The position numbers were made by a program, and so were the translations under genes. The notes under the pieces were generated by a model. That model was not told the DNA's origin and did not search any database. It worked only from the letters and a program-made list of their open reading frames with translations. From Streptomyces sp. HNM0574 (GTDB lineage Bacteria; Actinomycetota; Actinomycetes; Streptomycetales; Streptomycetaceae), in the NCBI RefSeq assembly GCF_012726235.1, contig NZ_JAASAH010000016.1, positions 1 through 64,000 of the forward strand: 64,000 nt of DNA, read 5' to 3'. Position 1 is the stretch's first letter. Every line of letters starts with the position of its first letter. Of this stretch, positions 7,819 through 15,395 are shown piece by piece.

Positions 7819-8677
7819 CCCCGTCCGCCGCCCCGTCCGCCGCGGGCGGTACGGCGGGCAGGAACGCGGCCTCGGCGTCGAAGGCGGCCCTGCGGGTGGC
7901 GCGGCGCAGGGCACGCAGCACGGTCCCGCCGAGCGTGAGGGTGAGCACCACGGTGAGCACCGCGCGGGGCACGTCCCAGCCGAGGGAGGTGGCGAGTACG
8001 TACGCGAGGTAGCGGGTGAGGTTCTCGTGCAGCGGGTCGCCGGGGACGAAGGAGATGCCGGAGCCGAGGCCCGCGATGTACGGCCAGCCCTGGAGGTTCA
8101 TCACCAGCCCGTACAGCAGCGAGGCGGCCGCCCCGTAGCCGGCCAGCAGCAGCAACTCGCGGCGCCCGCGCAGCCGGTCGGGGCCCGGCAGGAGCCCCGC
8201 GCCCATGGACACCCAGCCCATGCTGAGCATCTGGAACGGCAGCCAGGGGCCCACCCCGCCGGTCAGCAGCGCGCCCGCGAACATGGACAGCGAGGCGAGG
8301 ACGAAGCCGAAACCCGGCCCCAGTACGCGTCCGGCGAGGACCATCAGGAAGAACATCGGCTCCAGTCCGGCCGTGCCCGCGCCGAGCGGGCGGAGCGCCG
8401 CTCCGGCGGCGGCGAGCACGCCGAGCATCGCGACGGCCTTCGCGTCGAGTCCGGTGTCCGCCACCGTGGCCGTCGCGACGGCGAGCAGCAGCGGCAGCAG
8501 GGCGGCGAACAGCCAGGGCGCGTCCTGCGAATGCGCCAGCCCGGAAGCGGAGTCGGCGAGCAGCGGCCAGCCGAAGCCGACCACGCCGACGAGGCTGACC
8601 AGCACCAGCGCCGCCACCGACCGCGGCCCCAGCCGCACCGCACGGACCTGCCGCACGGACTGTTCCGCGCGGCTCAT
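7763..8677 (-). CDS. ECF transporter substrate-binding (S) component, cobalamin-type by context
   Basis: 304 aa. The ATG overlaps the stop of the ATPase gene as ATGA, so it is the last of five coupled genes behind the cobalamin riboswitch. It has about six or seven hydrophobic helices (VAALVLVSLVGVVGFGWPLL, WLFAALLPLLLAVATATV, MLGVLAAAGAALRPLG, FGFVLASLSMFAGALL) and the membrane pattern LEPMFFLMVLAGRVLGPGFGF typical of ECF S subunits. S components bind a vitamin in the membrane and dock onto the T/A energising module. B12 as substrate is inferred from the riboswitch. The 3' end overlaps the convergent thiolase gene by 56 bp. Confidence 0.8.
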   Translation of the reverse strand: MSRAEQSVRQVRAVRLGPRSVAALVLVSLVGVVGFGWPLLADSASGLAHSQDAPWLFAALLPLLLAVATATVADTGLDAKAVAMLGVLAAAGAALRPLGAGTAGLEPMFFLMVLAGRVLGPGFGFVLASLSMFAGALLTGGVGPWLPFQMLSMGWVSMGAGLLPGPDRLRGRRELLLLAGYGAAASLLYGLVMNLQGWPYIAGLGSGISFVPGDPLHENLTRYLAYVLATSLGWDVPRAVLTVVLTLTLGGTVLRALRRATRRAAFDAEAAFLPAVPPAADGAADGVRGAEESSPSTGHHPRTS

Positions 8678-10353
8678 ACGGCGCCCCCGTCCGGTTCGGG
8701 CAGGCCGGAGGCGGACAGCGCGCCGCGGACCTGGGGGACGGTGAGCCACCGGGCCGGGGCCAGGATCTTGGAGACCTGCGGGGCGAAGGACGGGGACGAG
8801 GTCACCACCTCGGCGGTGGGGCCGTCGGCGACGGTCTCGCCCTGGGCCAGGATCACGACGCGGTGGGCCAGTTCGGCGGCCAGCTCCACGTCGTGCGTGG
8901 CGAGCAGCACGGCGTGCCCCTCGTCGGCGAGTGAGCGGAGGACCTCCACGAGGCGTGCCTTGGCCGCGTAGTCCAGCCCCCGGGTCGGCTCGTCCAGCAG
9001 CAGGACGGGGGGACGTGCGGTGAGGACGACAGCCAGGGCGAGGGTGAGGCGCTGGCCCTCGGAGAGGTCACGCGGGTGCGTGCTGTCGGGCACTCCGGGG
9101 AGCAGGGAGGTCACCAGGGCGCGGCAGGTCCCGGGGGTCGCGCCCGCGTCCTCGTCGGCGCCGGCGCACTCGGCCGCGACGGTGTCGGCGTACAGCAGGT
9201 CGCGGGGTTCCTGGGGCACCAGGCCGATGTGGTGCAGCAGTTGGCGCGGTTTCGTGCGGGACGGTACGAGGCGGTCGGGGCCCACCGTGACGGAGCCGGA
9301 CGTCGGACGGTGCATGCCGACGAGGGTGTTCAGGAGCGTCGACTTGCCCGCGCCGTTGCGTCCCATCAGGGCGACGGTCTCGCCCGCGCGGAGGGCGAAG
9401 CCGACGTCGCGCAGTGCGGTGACGCGGCCGCGCCGCAGGGTGAGTCCGGTGGTCTCGGCGAGCGGGGTGCCGCGCTCGGGGTGGCCGAGTGGCTCAGCCA
9501 CTCGGCCACCGGGCCACTGCTCCGGTCCGTCGTTCTCCGCGGGGAGCCGCTCGCGCAGCGGCGCGGCCCTGCGGCGCGCGTCCCGTACGGACAGCGGCAG
9601 CGGTGACCAGCCGGCCAGCCGTCCCAGCGAGACCACGGGCGGGCAGACGGGGGAGAGGGCCATCAGGTCCGCCGGGTCGCCGAGTCGGGCGGGCGCGCCG
9701 GGGGAGGGCAGCAGCAGGACCTGGTCCGCGTACTGCACCACGCGCTCCAGCCGGTGCTCCGCCATCAGCACGGTGGTGCCCAAGTCGTGCACCAGGCGCT
9801 GGAGTACGGCCAGGACCTCCTCGGCCGCCGCCGGGTCCAGCGCCGAGGTCGGCTCGTCGAGCACCAGGACGCGGGGGTGCGGGGTGAGGACGGAGCCGAT
9901 CGCGACGCGCTGCTGCTGTCCGCCGGAGAGCGTGTCGATCGGGCGGTCGCGCAGCTCGACCAGGCCGAGCAGGTCGAGGGTCTCCTCGACGCGGCGCCGC
10001 ATGGTGGGCGCGGGGAGCCCCAAGGACTCCATCCCGTAGGCGAGTTCGTCCTCGACGGTGTCCGTCACGAAGTGCGCGAGCGGGTCCTGGCCGACGGTGC
10101 CGACCAGGTCGGCCATCTCACGGGGCTTGTGCGTCCTGGTGTCACGCCCGGCCACGGTCACCCGGCCGTGCAGCGTGCCGCCGGTGAAGTGCGGCACGAG
10201 CCCGGAGACGGCGCCCAGCAGAGTCGACTTGCCGACTCCGGACGGGCCGACCAGCAGGGCCAGTTCGCCCTCCGGAATCTCCAGGTCCACGGCGCGGAGG
10301 GTCGGTTCGGCCATGCCCTCGTAGCTGACCGAGACCTGCTCGAAGCGGATCAC
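8674..10353 (-). CDS. ECF transporter double ATPase (fused A and A' subunits)
   Basis: 559 aa. It starts at GTG 10353 in a GTGA overlap with the T-component stop. It contains two complete ABC ATPase domains. Domain 1 (about 1-230) has Walker A GPSGVGKST, signature LSGGQQQR, Walker B VLVLDEPTSALD and H-loop MAEHR. Domain 2 (about 315-535) has Walker A GRNGAGKST, signature LSEGQRLTLA, Walker B VLLLDEPTRGLD and H-loop ATHD. Fusing both ATPases of an ECF module in one chain is common in actinobacteria. It powers vitamin uptake with the T and S proteins. The inter-domain linker carries a striking DNA inverted repeat (9481-9509). Confidence 0.88.
   Translation of the reverse strand: MIRFEQVSVSYEGMAEPTLRAVDLEIPEGELALLVGPSGVGKSTLLGAVSGLVPHFTGGTLHGRVTVAGRDTRTHKPREMADLVGTVGQDPLAHFVTDTVEDELAYGMESLGLPAPTMRRRVEETLDLLGLVELRDRPIDTLSGGQQQRVAIGSVLTPHPRVLVLDEPTSALDPAAAEEVLAVLQRLVHDLGTTVLMAEHRLERVVQYADQVLLLPSPGAPARLGDPADLMALSPVCPPVVSLGRLAGWSPLPLSVRDARRRAAPLRERLPAENDGPEQWPGGRVAEPLGHPERGTPLAETTGLTLRRGRVTALRDVGFALRAGETVALMGRNGAGKSTLLNTLVGMHRPTSGSVTVGPDRLVPSRTKPRQLLHHIGLVPQEPRDLLYADTVAAECAGADEDAGATPGTCRALVTSLLPGVPDSTHPRDLSEGQRLTLALAVVLTARPPVLLLDEPTRGLDYAAKARLVEVLRSLADEGHAVLLATHDVELAAELAHRVVILAQGETVADGPTAEVVTSSPSFAPQVSKILAPARWLTVPQVRGALSASGLPEPDGGAV
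9481..9509. repeat. Perfect 13-bp inverted repeat with 3-nt loop inside the ATPase gene
   Basis: Arms 9481-9493 (GTGGCCGAGTGGC) and 9497-9509 are perfect complements around TCA. The repeat encodes part of the linker between the two ATPase domains, where protein constraint is weak. In mRNA it would form a very stable hairpin. Confidence 0.7.
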
Positions 10354-11642
10354 TGCACGGTCTCCTGTCCGTACGGGGTGTGCTCTCGATGCGGGACGGA
10401 GGGCGCCGTTCCGGCCCGGGGCCGGACGGTGCGCGTCGCGCGGCCGCGCGGGCCGTCGTCCCAAGTCCCGCCGTCACCGGCCTCGTTCGCTCCGTCCGCG
10501 TCCTGCCCGGACCCGCCGCTCGCCGCCGACACCGCCGGCACCGGGGCCACGAACGCGGGCAGCAGCCCGAGCAGCACGCCCGCGGCGGGCAGCAGCGGGA
10601 GGGCGGGGAGGGACAGCGGGACGGCGGGCGGCCGCAGCGCCGCCGCGTACGGGCCGTCCGCCCAGAACAGCACCCCGGCGACGGCCACCCCGGAGGCGGT
10701 GACCAGCCAGGCGCGCGGCCCCCAGCGGTCCGGCCGGTAGCGGGTGCGGATGCTGCGCCTGCCGCCGAGCCACAGCCCGGCCAGCGCGAGGGCCAGCCCG
10801 CACAGCAGCAACGGCAGCCCGTACGCGGCGCCTTCGGCGGCCAGCAGCGCGTACGTGCCGACGCACACCCCGAGCAGCCCGCCGAGCGTGAGCGCCGTGG
10901 TGGTGTGCCGTACGGCGGGCGGTACGCGGGCGGTGCGGCCGTAGCCGCGCGCGTCCATGGCGGCGGCGAGCGCGACGGAGCGTTCCAGCGCACCTTCCAG
11001 CACGGGCACACCGACCCGCAGCAGCGCGCCCAGGCCCTTGTCCTCCCGGCCGCGTAGCCGCCGCGCGGCACGGCGCCGCTGCACGTCGGCGACGAGGTTC
11101 GGCGCGAAGGTCATCGCGACGACGACGGCGACCCCCGCCTCGTACAGCGCGCCCGGCAGCGACTTCAGCAGCCGCGCGGGGCTGGCGAGGGCGTTCGCCG
11201 CGCCCACGCAGATCAGCAGGGTGGCGAGTTTCAGCCCGTCGTACAGCGCGAAGACCAGCCCTTCCGCCGTGACCCGGCCGCCGATGCGCACGCCCTGTGC
11301 CCAGTCGGGGAGCGGGACTTCGGGCAGCGTGACGAGCACGTGCGTGCCGGGCACCGCGCTGCCGAGGAAGAACGCGAACACCAGACGGATGCCCAGCACC
11401 AGCAGCCCGAGCTTCAGAAAGGCCCCGTACGACCTGGCCCAGGGCGCGTCCGTACGCCGGGCCGCGACGACGTACCCGGCGACGGCCACCAGCAGGAGCA
11501 GCAGCAGCGGGTTCGTCGTGCGGGACGCGGCGGTGGCGAGCCCGAGCGCCCACAGCCACCACGCGCCGGCGTGCAGCGCCGTGCCGCGCGCGGCCTGCGG
11601 CGCACGCACGCGTGCGGTCACCCGGGACATGGGGACGGTCAC
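10350..11642 (-). CDS. ECF transporter transmembrane (T) component, CbiQ/EcfT-like
   Basis: 430 aa from GTG 11642, chosen because it forms a GTGA overlap with the preceding stop; ATG 11630 is the alternative. Residues about 15-260 resemble EcfT/CbiQ: several membrane helices followed by the coupling-helix region with an Ala-Arg-Gly-type motif (MDARGYGRTARVPP). Further hydrophobic helices and an Asp/Gly-rich tail follow, making it longer than a typical ~260-aa EcfT. It couples ATP hydrolysis to S-component toppling in the membrane. It is the third gene of the cobalamin-riboswitch operon. Confidence 0.82.
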   Translation of the reverse strand: MTVPMSRVTARVRAPQAARGTALHAGAWWLWALGLATAASRTTNPLLLLLLVAVAGYVVAARRTDAPWARSYGAFLKLGLLVLGIRLVFAFFLGSAVPGTHVLVTLPEVPLPDWAQGVRIGGRVTAEGLVFALYDGLKLATLLICVGAANALASPARLLKSLPGALYEAGVAVVVAMTFAPNLVADVQRRRAARRLRGREDKGLGALLRVGVPVLEGALERSVALAAAMDARGYGRTARVPPAVRHTTTALTLGGLLGVCVGTYALLAAEGAAYGLPLLLCGLALALAGLWLGGRRSIRTRYRPDRWGPRAWLVTASGVAVAGVLFWADGPYAAALRPPAVPLSLPALPLLPAAGVLLGLLPAFVAPVPAVSAASGGSGQDADGANEAGDGGTWDDGPRGRATRTVRPRAGTAPSVPHREHTPYGQETVQ

Positions 11643-12346
11643 CGGCGGCGGCGGGCCTGCCACGCCGCCCCGGCGCCGAGCAGGGCGACGGCCGCGACGC
11701 CGATGCCGACGCCCACACCGGTCGGCAGCCCACCGCCGTCCGCCTCGGACCCGTCCCGCTTCCGCGTCTCGCTCGCCCGCCCGTCGTCCTCCTTGCCGGA
11801 GACCTGCTCGCCGCAGCCGCGTTCCGGGTAGCCCTCGACGGCGCACAGCAGCGCGTCGGAGCTGTAGCGCAGCGGTTCGGCCGTCGCGGCGAGCGCGTCG
11901 GCGGCGGTCGCGTCCTCCTCGACGAGGGCGCAGCCGGAGCGGGCCTCGGGCGGCTTCTCGCCGCGCGGCGCGTCCTTCGCGGTGCCGAAGTCGATCCGGA
12001 CGGCGACGCGTTTGTGCCCCTGCTTTCCCTGGGTGCCGTCGCAGACGGCGGCGAAGTCGGCCTCGCCGCGTGGCTTCGCCGCGCTCCCGGAGTCCTCGCT
12101 CAGGGCGAACCGGAAGCCGAGGACGTCACCGTCCTCGGGGCGCAGGGTGGCCGGACCCTGCGTGGCGTACGACCACTTCTCGCCGTCCGGCCGCTCCCAG
12201 AACGACCAGTAGCGGTAGCCGCGGTCCGCGGCGTGCGCAGGGGAGAGTGCGCCGCCGAGCAGCACGGTGAGCGTGGCGCACAGGGCGGCGAGCAGGACGG
12301 TCGCGGTGCGGCGTTTCGGAACGGCGGTGGGCACGGGCGGGTTCAC
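11639..12346 (-). CDS. Secreted, membrane-tethered SCO2322-like protein (candidate B12-binding beta domain)
   Basis: 235 aa. GTG 12346 overlaps the upstream stop as GTGA. A Sec signal peptide lies at about 1-40 (ATVLLAALCATLTVLLGGALSPAHA). The mature segment (RYWSFWERPDGEKWSYATQ...LRPEDGDVLGFRFAL) has the W-x-Y...L-x-x-GD-x-x-x-F pattern seen at the end of the DUF4430/intrinsic-factor beta domain. A C-terminal transmembrane helix (GVGVGIGVAAVALLGAGAAW) with QARRRR follows. From memory, S. coelicolor has a matching SCO2322-type gene beside an ECF transporter. The inferred role is capturing cobalamin outside the membrane with the alpha-barrel protein encoded upstream. The beta-domain call is inference. 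Confidence 0.65.
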   Translation of the reverse strand: MNPPVPTAVPKRRTATVLLAALCATLTVLLGGALSPAHAADRGYRYWSFWERPDGEKWSYATQGPATLRPEDGDVLGFRFALSEDSGSAAKPRGEADFAAVCDGTQGKQGHKRVAVRIDFGTAKDAPRGEKPPEARSGCALVEEDATAADALAATAEPLRYSSDALLCAVEGYPERGCGEQVSGKEDDGRASETRKRDGSEADGGGLPTGVGVGIGVAAVALLGAGAAWQARRRR

Positions 12347-13683
12347 TTGTCCTGCTTCTTGCGGCGGCCGCTCAGCAGGAAGCCGATGCCGGCCCCCGCC
12401 GCGAGCCCGGCCGCGATCATGGACCACATGGCGACCGAGTTGCCGCTGTCGTCCCCGCTCTTCTCCTCGGCCCCGGTGTCGTCCGACGGCTGCTCGCCCT
12501 GCTGCCCGCTGGGCATCTCGGCGGGCTCCGGCCCGGTGGCGTTCAGCCGCCGCAGCAGGTCCGTGCCGCCGTCGCCGGTGGCCGGGTTCTGGCCGACGGC
12601 GTGCCGGGCGAGCATCACGGAACCGATCGCGGCGGGGTCCTTCTCGGACTTGTCCCACGTGCCGAGGTTCTTCTCCAGCCAGGCCAGCGTGTAGTCGGCC
12701 TCGCTGCGGTGCCCGCCGGCGGCCAGCGCGAGCACGGTGTCGGCGGTGTTCCCGTAGTCCGGTTCCTTCTCGGCGCCCAGCATCACGGACATGAGGTGGC
12801 CCTCGTTCTTCTTCACGACGGACGCGAGGTACGAGGCGCCCGCGTCGGCCGACTCGGTACGGCTCCGGTCCTGCTCGCTCCTGTCGCCCTTCGGCCCGTT
12901 GCCGCAGTCCAGCGGCCTGACCGGCTCGCTGCCGCCGTTGCCGTCCAGCGGCTTCTCCAGCAGCAGGCCCTGCCCGGTGCCGGCGAGGGCCGCCGCCGCG
13001 CTGGCGTCGTCGTTGGGGGACAGGCCGCCGTCCTTGTCCGGCTGGTACGCGAACGCGCCGCGCTCGCCGGGCTCCGCGTCGCACCCGAGCTGGAACGACT
13101 CCAGCGCCTCGTACGGCGACTTGCCGTCCTTGCGCACGTCCTGCGGCTTCTGCCCGGCGGCGGAGAGGGCGCCGATGACGACGGAGACGGAGTTCGCGTC
13201 GGACGGGCTGCCGGAGTTGTAGCCCCAGCCGCCGTCCTCGTTCTGCGCCGAACGGAGCCACTCCACGGACTTCTTCACCGCGTCGTCCCGGCCGCCCACC
13301 GCCGCCAGGGCCTGCACGGCGGCGCCGGTGGCGTTGGTGTCGGCCGGGGTCTTCCCGGCGTCGCACCCGGCGTCCGGGTCGGCCCGGTACGCGGCGAAGG
13401 AGCCGTCCTCGCACTGCTGTCCGGCGAGCCAGTCGACCGCCTCCGGCGCCGGGGTCGCGCCCGCCGCCTCCAGCGCCAGCAGGGCGACGGACTGCCGCCA
13501 CACGCCGTCGTACTTCGGGTCGGCCGTGCCGTACAGGCCGTCCGGCAGCTCGTCCCCGCCCGGCCTGTCCGCGGTGGCGTGCGCCGCCGGCGCCGTTCCC
13601 GGGGCGGCGGAGGCCGCTGGTACCGCGGCCGTGCAGAGCGCGGTGGCGGCGGCGAGTACCGCCGCGCTGCGGCGCAGGAGCAT
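12343..13683 (-). CDS. Secreted prenyltransferase/squalene-cyclase-repeat protein (transcobalamin-like alpha barrel)
   Basis: 446 aa. ATG 13683 has AAAGG 8 nt upstream. A signal peptide spans about 1-27 (LLRRSAAVLAAATALCTAAVPAASA). Repeats of the squalene-cyclase/prenyltransferase alpha-alpha barrel follow: QSVALLALEAAGA...AVDWLAGQQCEDGSFAAY, DTNATGAAVQALAAVGG...SVEWLRSAQNEDGGWGY, DANSVSVVIGALSAAG, DTVLALAAGGH. Animal transcobalamin and intrinsic factor use the same alpha6-alpha6 barrel. A disordered Ser/Asp linker and a C-terminal helix with RRKKQDK anchor it in the membrane. It is the first gene behind the cobalamin riboswitch, so an extracytoplasmic B12-capture role is inferred rather than enzymatic activity. 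Confidence 0.75.
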   Translation of the reverse strand: MLLRRSAAVLAAATALCTAAVPAASAAPGTAPAAHATADRPGGDELPDGLYGTADPKYDGVWRQSVALLALEAAGATPAPEAVDWLAGQQCEDGSFAAYRADPDAGCDAGKTPADTNATGAAVQALAAVGGRDDAVKKSVEWLRSAQNEDGGWGYNSGSPSDANSVSVVIGALSAAGQKPQDVRKDGKSPYEALESFQLGCDAEPGERGAFAYQPDKDGGLSPNDDASAAAALAGTGQGLLLEKPLDGNGGSEPVRPLDCGNGPKGDRSEQDRSRTESADAGASYLASVVKKNEGHLMSVMLGAEKEPDYGNTADTVLALAAGGHRSEADYTLAWLEKNLGTWDKSEKDPAAIGSVMLARHAVGQNPATGDGGTDLLRRLNATGPEPAEMPSGQQGEQPSDDTGAEEKSGDDSGNSVAMWSMIAAGLAAGAGIGFLLSGRRKKQDK

Positions 13684-13854
13684 GACGTTGCCTTTCGGTG
13701 TGAGCGGCCTTCGGACGGGACGCCGTGCACGGCCGCGCCCCCGCACGCGTTCGCCGCCGCGCGGGTGCCACACCGGGCCCGGCTCCGTATACCTCGACGG
13801 TGCCTGGAGCAGCCGCCCCACCGCACGGCGGGCGACGGCTCCGGGAGCCTGGCC

Positions 13855-13990
13855 TCCGTCCCGGCGCTCCGGCTCGCGTGCCCGGGCCCGTACGCGCCGA
13901 CTGGTGCGCACGGTCCGCGGGTCCGCTCACGGTTGCGGGTCAGCGCCGGATTCGCACCGGCTTCTCCCGGACGGAGGCGTTGTCTGTCCC
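13855..13990 (-). promoter_or_regulatory. Cobalamin (AdoCbl) riboswitch
   Basis: On the minus strand the leader carries the cobalamin-riboswitch signature: GGGAGAAGCCGGTGCGAATC followed by CGGCGCTGACCCGCAACCGT (about 13928-13968), i.e. the GGTGNNAATCC...GCNGNCCCGCNACNGT core. A candidate B12 box (GAGCCGGAGCGCCGG) lies at 13861-13875. The expression platform would be the remaining leader down to the start at 13683. It should shut off the five-gene uptake operon when B12 is plentiful. The exact 5' and 3' ends are estimated; the rest of the 13684-14058 gap has no gene. Confidence 0.88.
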
Positions 13991-14058
13991 GTCCACTCTA
14001 GCCGCGCGCCCCCGGGCCCGGCGGTGCGGTCCCGCCCGGGCAGAGGGGCCCGGGGCCG

Positions 14059-15177
14059 TCACGTGGCTTGGTAGCGCACCGGGTCGGTGTCCGGTACGGC
14101 CTCGGCCTGGCCGAGCTTCACCAGCCGCCGCAGATGGGCCTCCGCCTCGGACAGTGCGATGGTGCGCGAGGACGCGGGGATCTGCTCCCAGGGACGGTTC
14201 CACTCCATGGCCCGCGCCGTCTCCCACAGCGTGCGGGGCCGGCCGGTGAGCAGGGCGCGGAGCGCCGCGAGCCGGGCCGCGTGGTGCTCCAGCAGTTCGG
14301 CGACCCGCCCCGTGGCGTCGGCGAAGGCGTACTGGTGGGCGGGCAGCACCTCGGCCGGACGGAGCGCGGCGATCCGTTCCAGGGAGGCGAGGTAGTCGCC
14401 AAGGGGGTCCCCCCGGCCGGAGGTTGGGGGAGGGGCGCCCTGGTGGGGGCCCGGGTCGTCCTCCGGGTCCTCGTAGAGGCCGATGTGCGGGGTGATGCCG
14501 GGGAGCAGATGGTCGCCGGAGAACAGCCGCCCGAAGCCGCCGCGTCCGTCCTCCAGGGCGTCTGTGACGGTGGCCGAGGCCGGGTGCCGCTCCTCCAGGT
14601 GGAGACAGACGTGGCCGGGGGTGTGGCCCGGCGTCCACACCGCGCGCAGCCGCCGCCCCGGCAGTCCCGGCAGGAGCTCGCCCGGGACGATGTCGCGGTC
14701 CGGCAGGGCCGCCCTGCTGCCGGGGAGGGGCTGTGCGCGGCCGCCGGAGCGGGCCGCGCGGAGCGGCGCGAGGTGCTCCTCGGGTGCTCCTGCCGCAGTG
14801 AGCTTTCCGGTCAAGTGGTCCAGCCACTGGGCCGGTTGGACCTCGCGGGTGCGCCGTACGACCTCGCTGTCAGCCGGGTGCATGGCGATCCAGGCGCCGG
14901 AGGTCTCCCGTACGCGGGCCGACAGGCCGTGGTGGTCGGGATGGTGGTGGGTGACGAGGACGCCGGTGATCTCGGCCGGCGAGGTGCCGCAGGCGGTGAG
15001 GCCGGCGGCGAGCGTGTCCCAGGAGCCGGGGTCGTCCCAGCCGGTGTCGATCAGGACGGGCCCCGCGTCGGTGTCCAGGACGTGCACCAGGGTGTGGCCG
15101 AGCGGGTTGTCGGGGATGGGGACGGGGATGCTCCACACCCCGCCGCCGTGGTCGGTCACCTGCGGGGTGTTCGTCAT
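14059..15177 (-). CDS. MBL-fold metallo-hydrolase (LACTB2/glyoxalase II-like)
   Basis: 372 aa. ATG 15177 was chosen for the strong GAGGAGG 6 nt upstream. The metal motif HHHPDHHG has His77, His79, Asp81 and His82; a further ligand is His in WTPGHTPGHV, Asp in FSGDHLL, and His in LPAHQY. The C-terminal ~80 residues form a winged-helix tail as in LACTB2-type enzymes. It probably hydrolyses a thioester, lactone or ester in the cytosol. It is divergent from the aldehyde dehydrogenase gene, and the shared gap carries both a KstR-type box and the CTGAYG palindrome, only 40-71 bp from this start, so it may belong to the same regulon. Confidence 0.82.
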   Translation of the reverse strand: MTNTPQVTDHGGGVWSIPVPIPDNPLGHTLVHVLDTDAGPVLIDTGWDDPGSWDTLAAGLTACGTSPAEITGVLVTHHHPDHHGLSARVRETSGAWIAMHPADSEVVRRTREVQPAQWLDHLTGKLTAAGAPEEHLAPLRAARSGGRAQPLPGSRAALPDRDIVPGELLPGLPGRRLRAVWTPGHTPGHVCLHLEERHPASATVTDALEDGRGGFGRLFSGDHLLPGITPHIGLYEDPEDDPGPHQGAPPPTSGRGDPLGDYLASLERIAALRPAEVLPAHQYAFADATGRVAELLEHHAARLAALRALLTGRPRTLWETARAMEWNRPWEQIPASSRTIALSEAEAHLRRLVKLGQAEAVPDTDPVRYQAT

Positions 15178-15216
15178 GCGGGCCTCCTCGTCGGCGCATC
15201 CATTGCCCACTATAAC

Positions 15217-15230
15217 GAGAACTGGTTACA
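15217..15230. promoter_or_regulatory. KstR-type box (7 of 8) in the MBL/ALDH gap
   Basis: GAGAACTGGTTACA fits TNNAACNNGTTNNA except for the first base. It is embedded in a 7-bp inverted repeat AGAACTG-gtta-CAGTTCT (15218-15235). Confidence 0.5.
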
Positions 15231-15233
15231 GTT

Positions 15234-15248
15234 CTGATGCGTCGTCAG
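15234..15248. promoter_or_regulatory. CTGAYG-N3-CRTCAG operator in the MBL/ALDH gap
   Basis: CTGATG-CGT-CGTCAG fits the palindrome shared with 6451, 32429, 44636 and (one mismatch) 35338. It lies 4 bp from the KstR-type box. Confidence 0.65.
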
Positions 15249-15395
15249 CAACCCGGCCCCGACGGTACAACCCGCGCCGGTACGCACGGGGTTGGGAAGG
15301 AAGCGACGCACCAGGGCCGCACCCGGCACACCGGTGACGCGGAGCGCCAGGCACCGCGGGCCGTACTTCGCAGACGCGGGAGAGGCAGGGCCACG

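Noticed and set aside
9481..9509. Hairpin considered as an intergenic terminator
   Set aside because: It lies inside the continuous reading frame of the double ATPase, so it is not a gene-end terminator.
12343..13683. Squalene-cyclase/prenyltransferase-repeat protein considered as a terpenoid enzyme
   Set aside because: It is secreted and membrane-anchored, lacks an evident DxDD or metal-binding active site, and is the first gene behind a cobalamin riboswitch.
11639..13930. Minus-strand open frame of 763 codons through two genes
   Set aside because: Its first two thirds are out of frame with the secreted barrel protein, which has a signal peptide and repeats in another frame; only 12346-11639 is coding.
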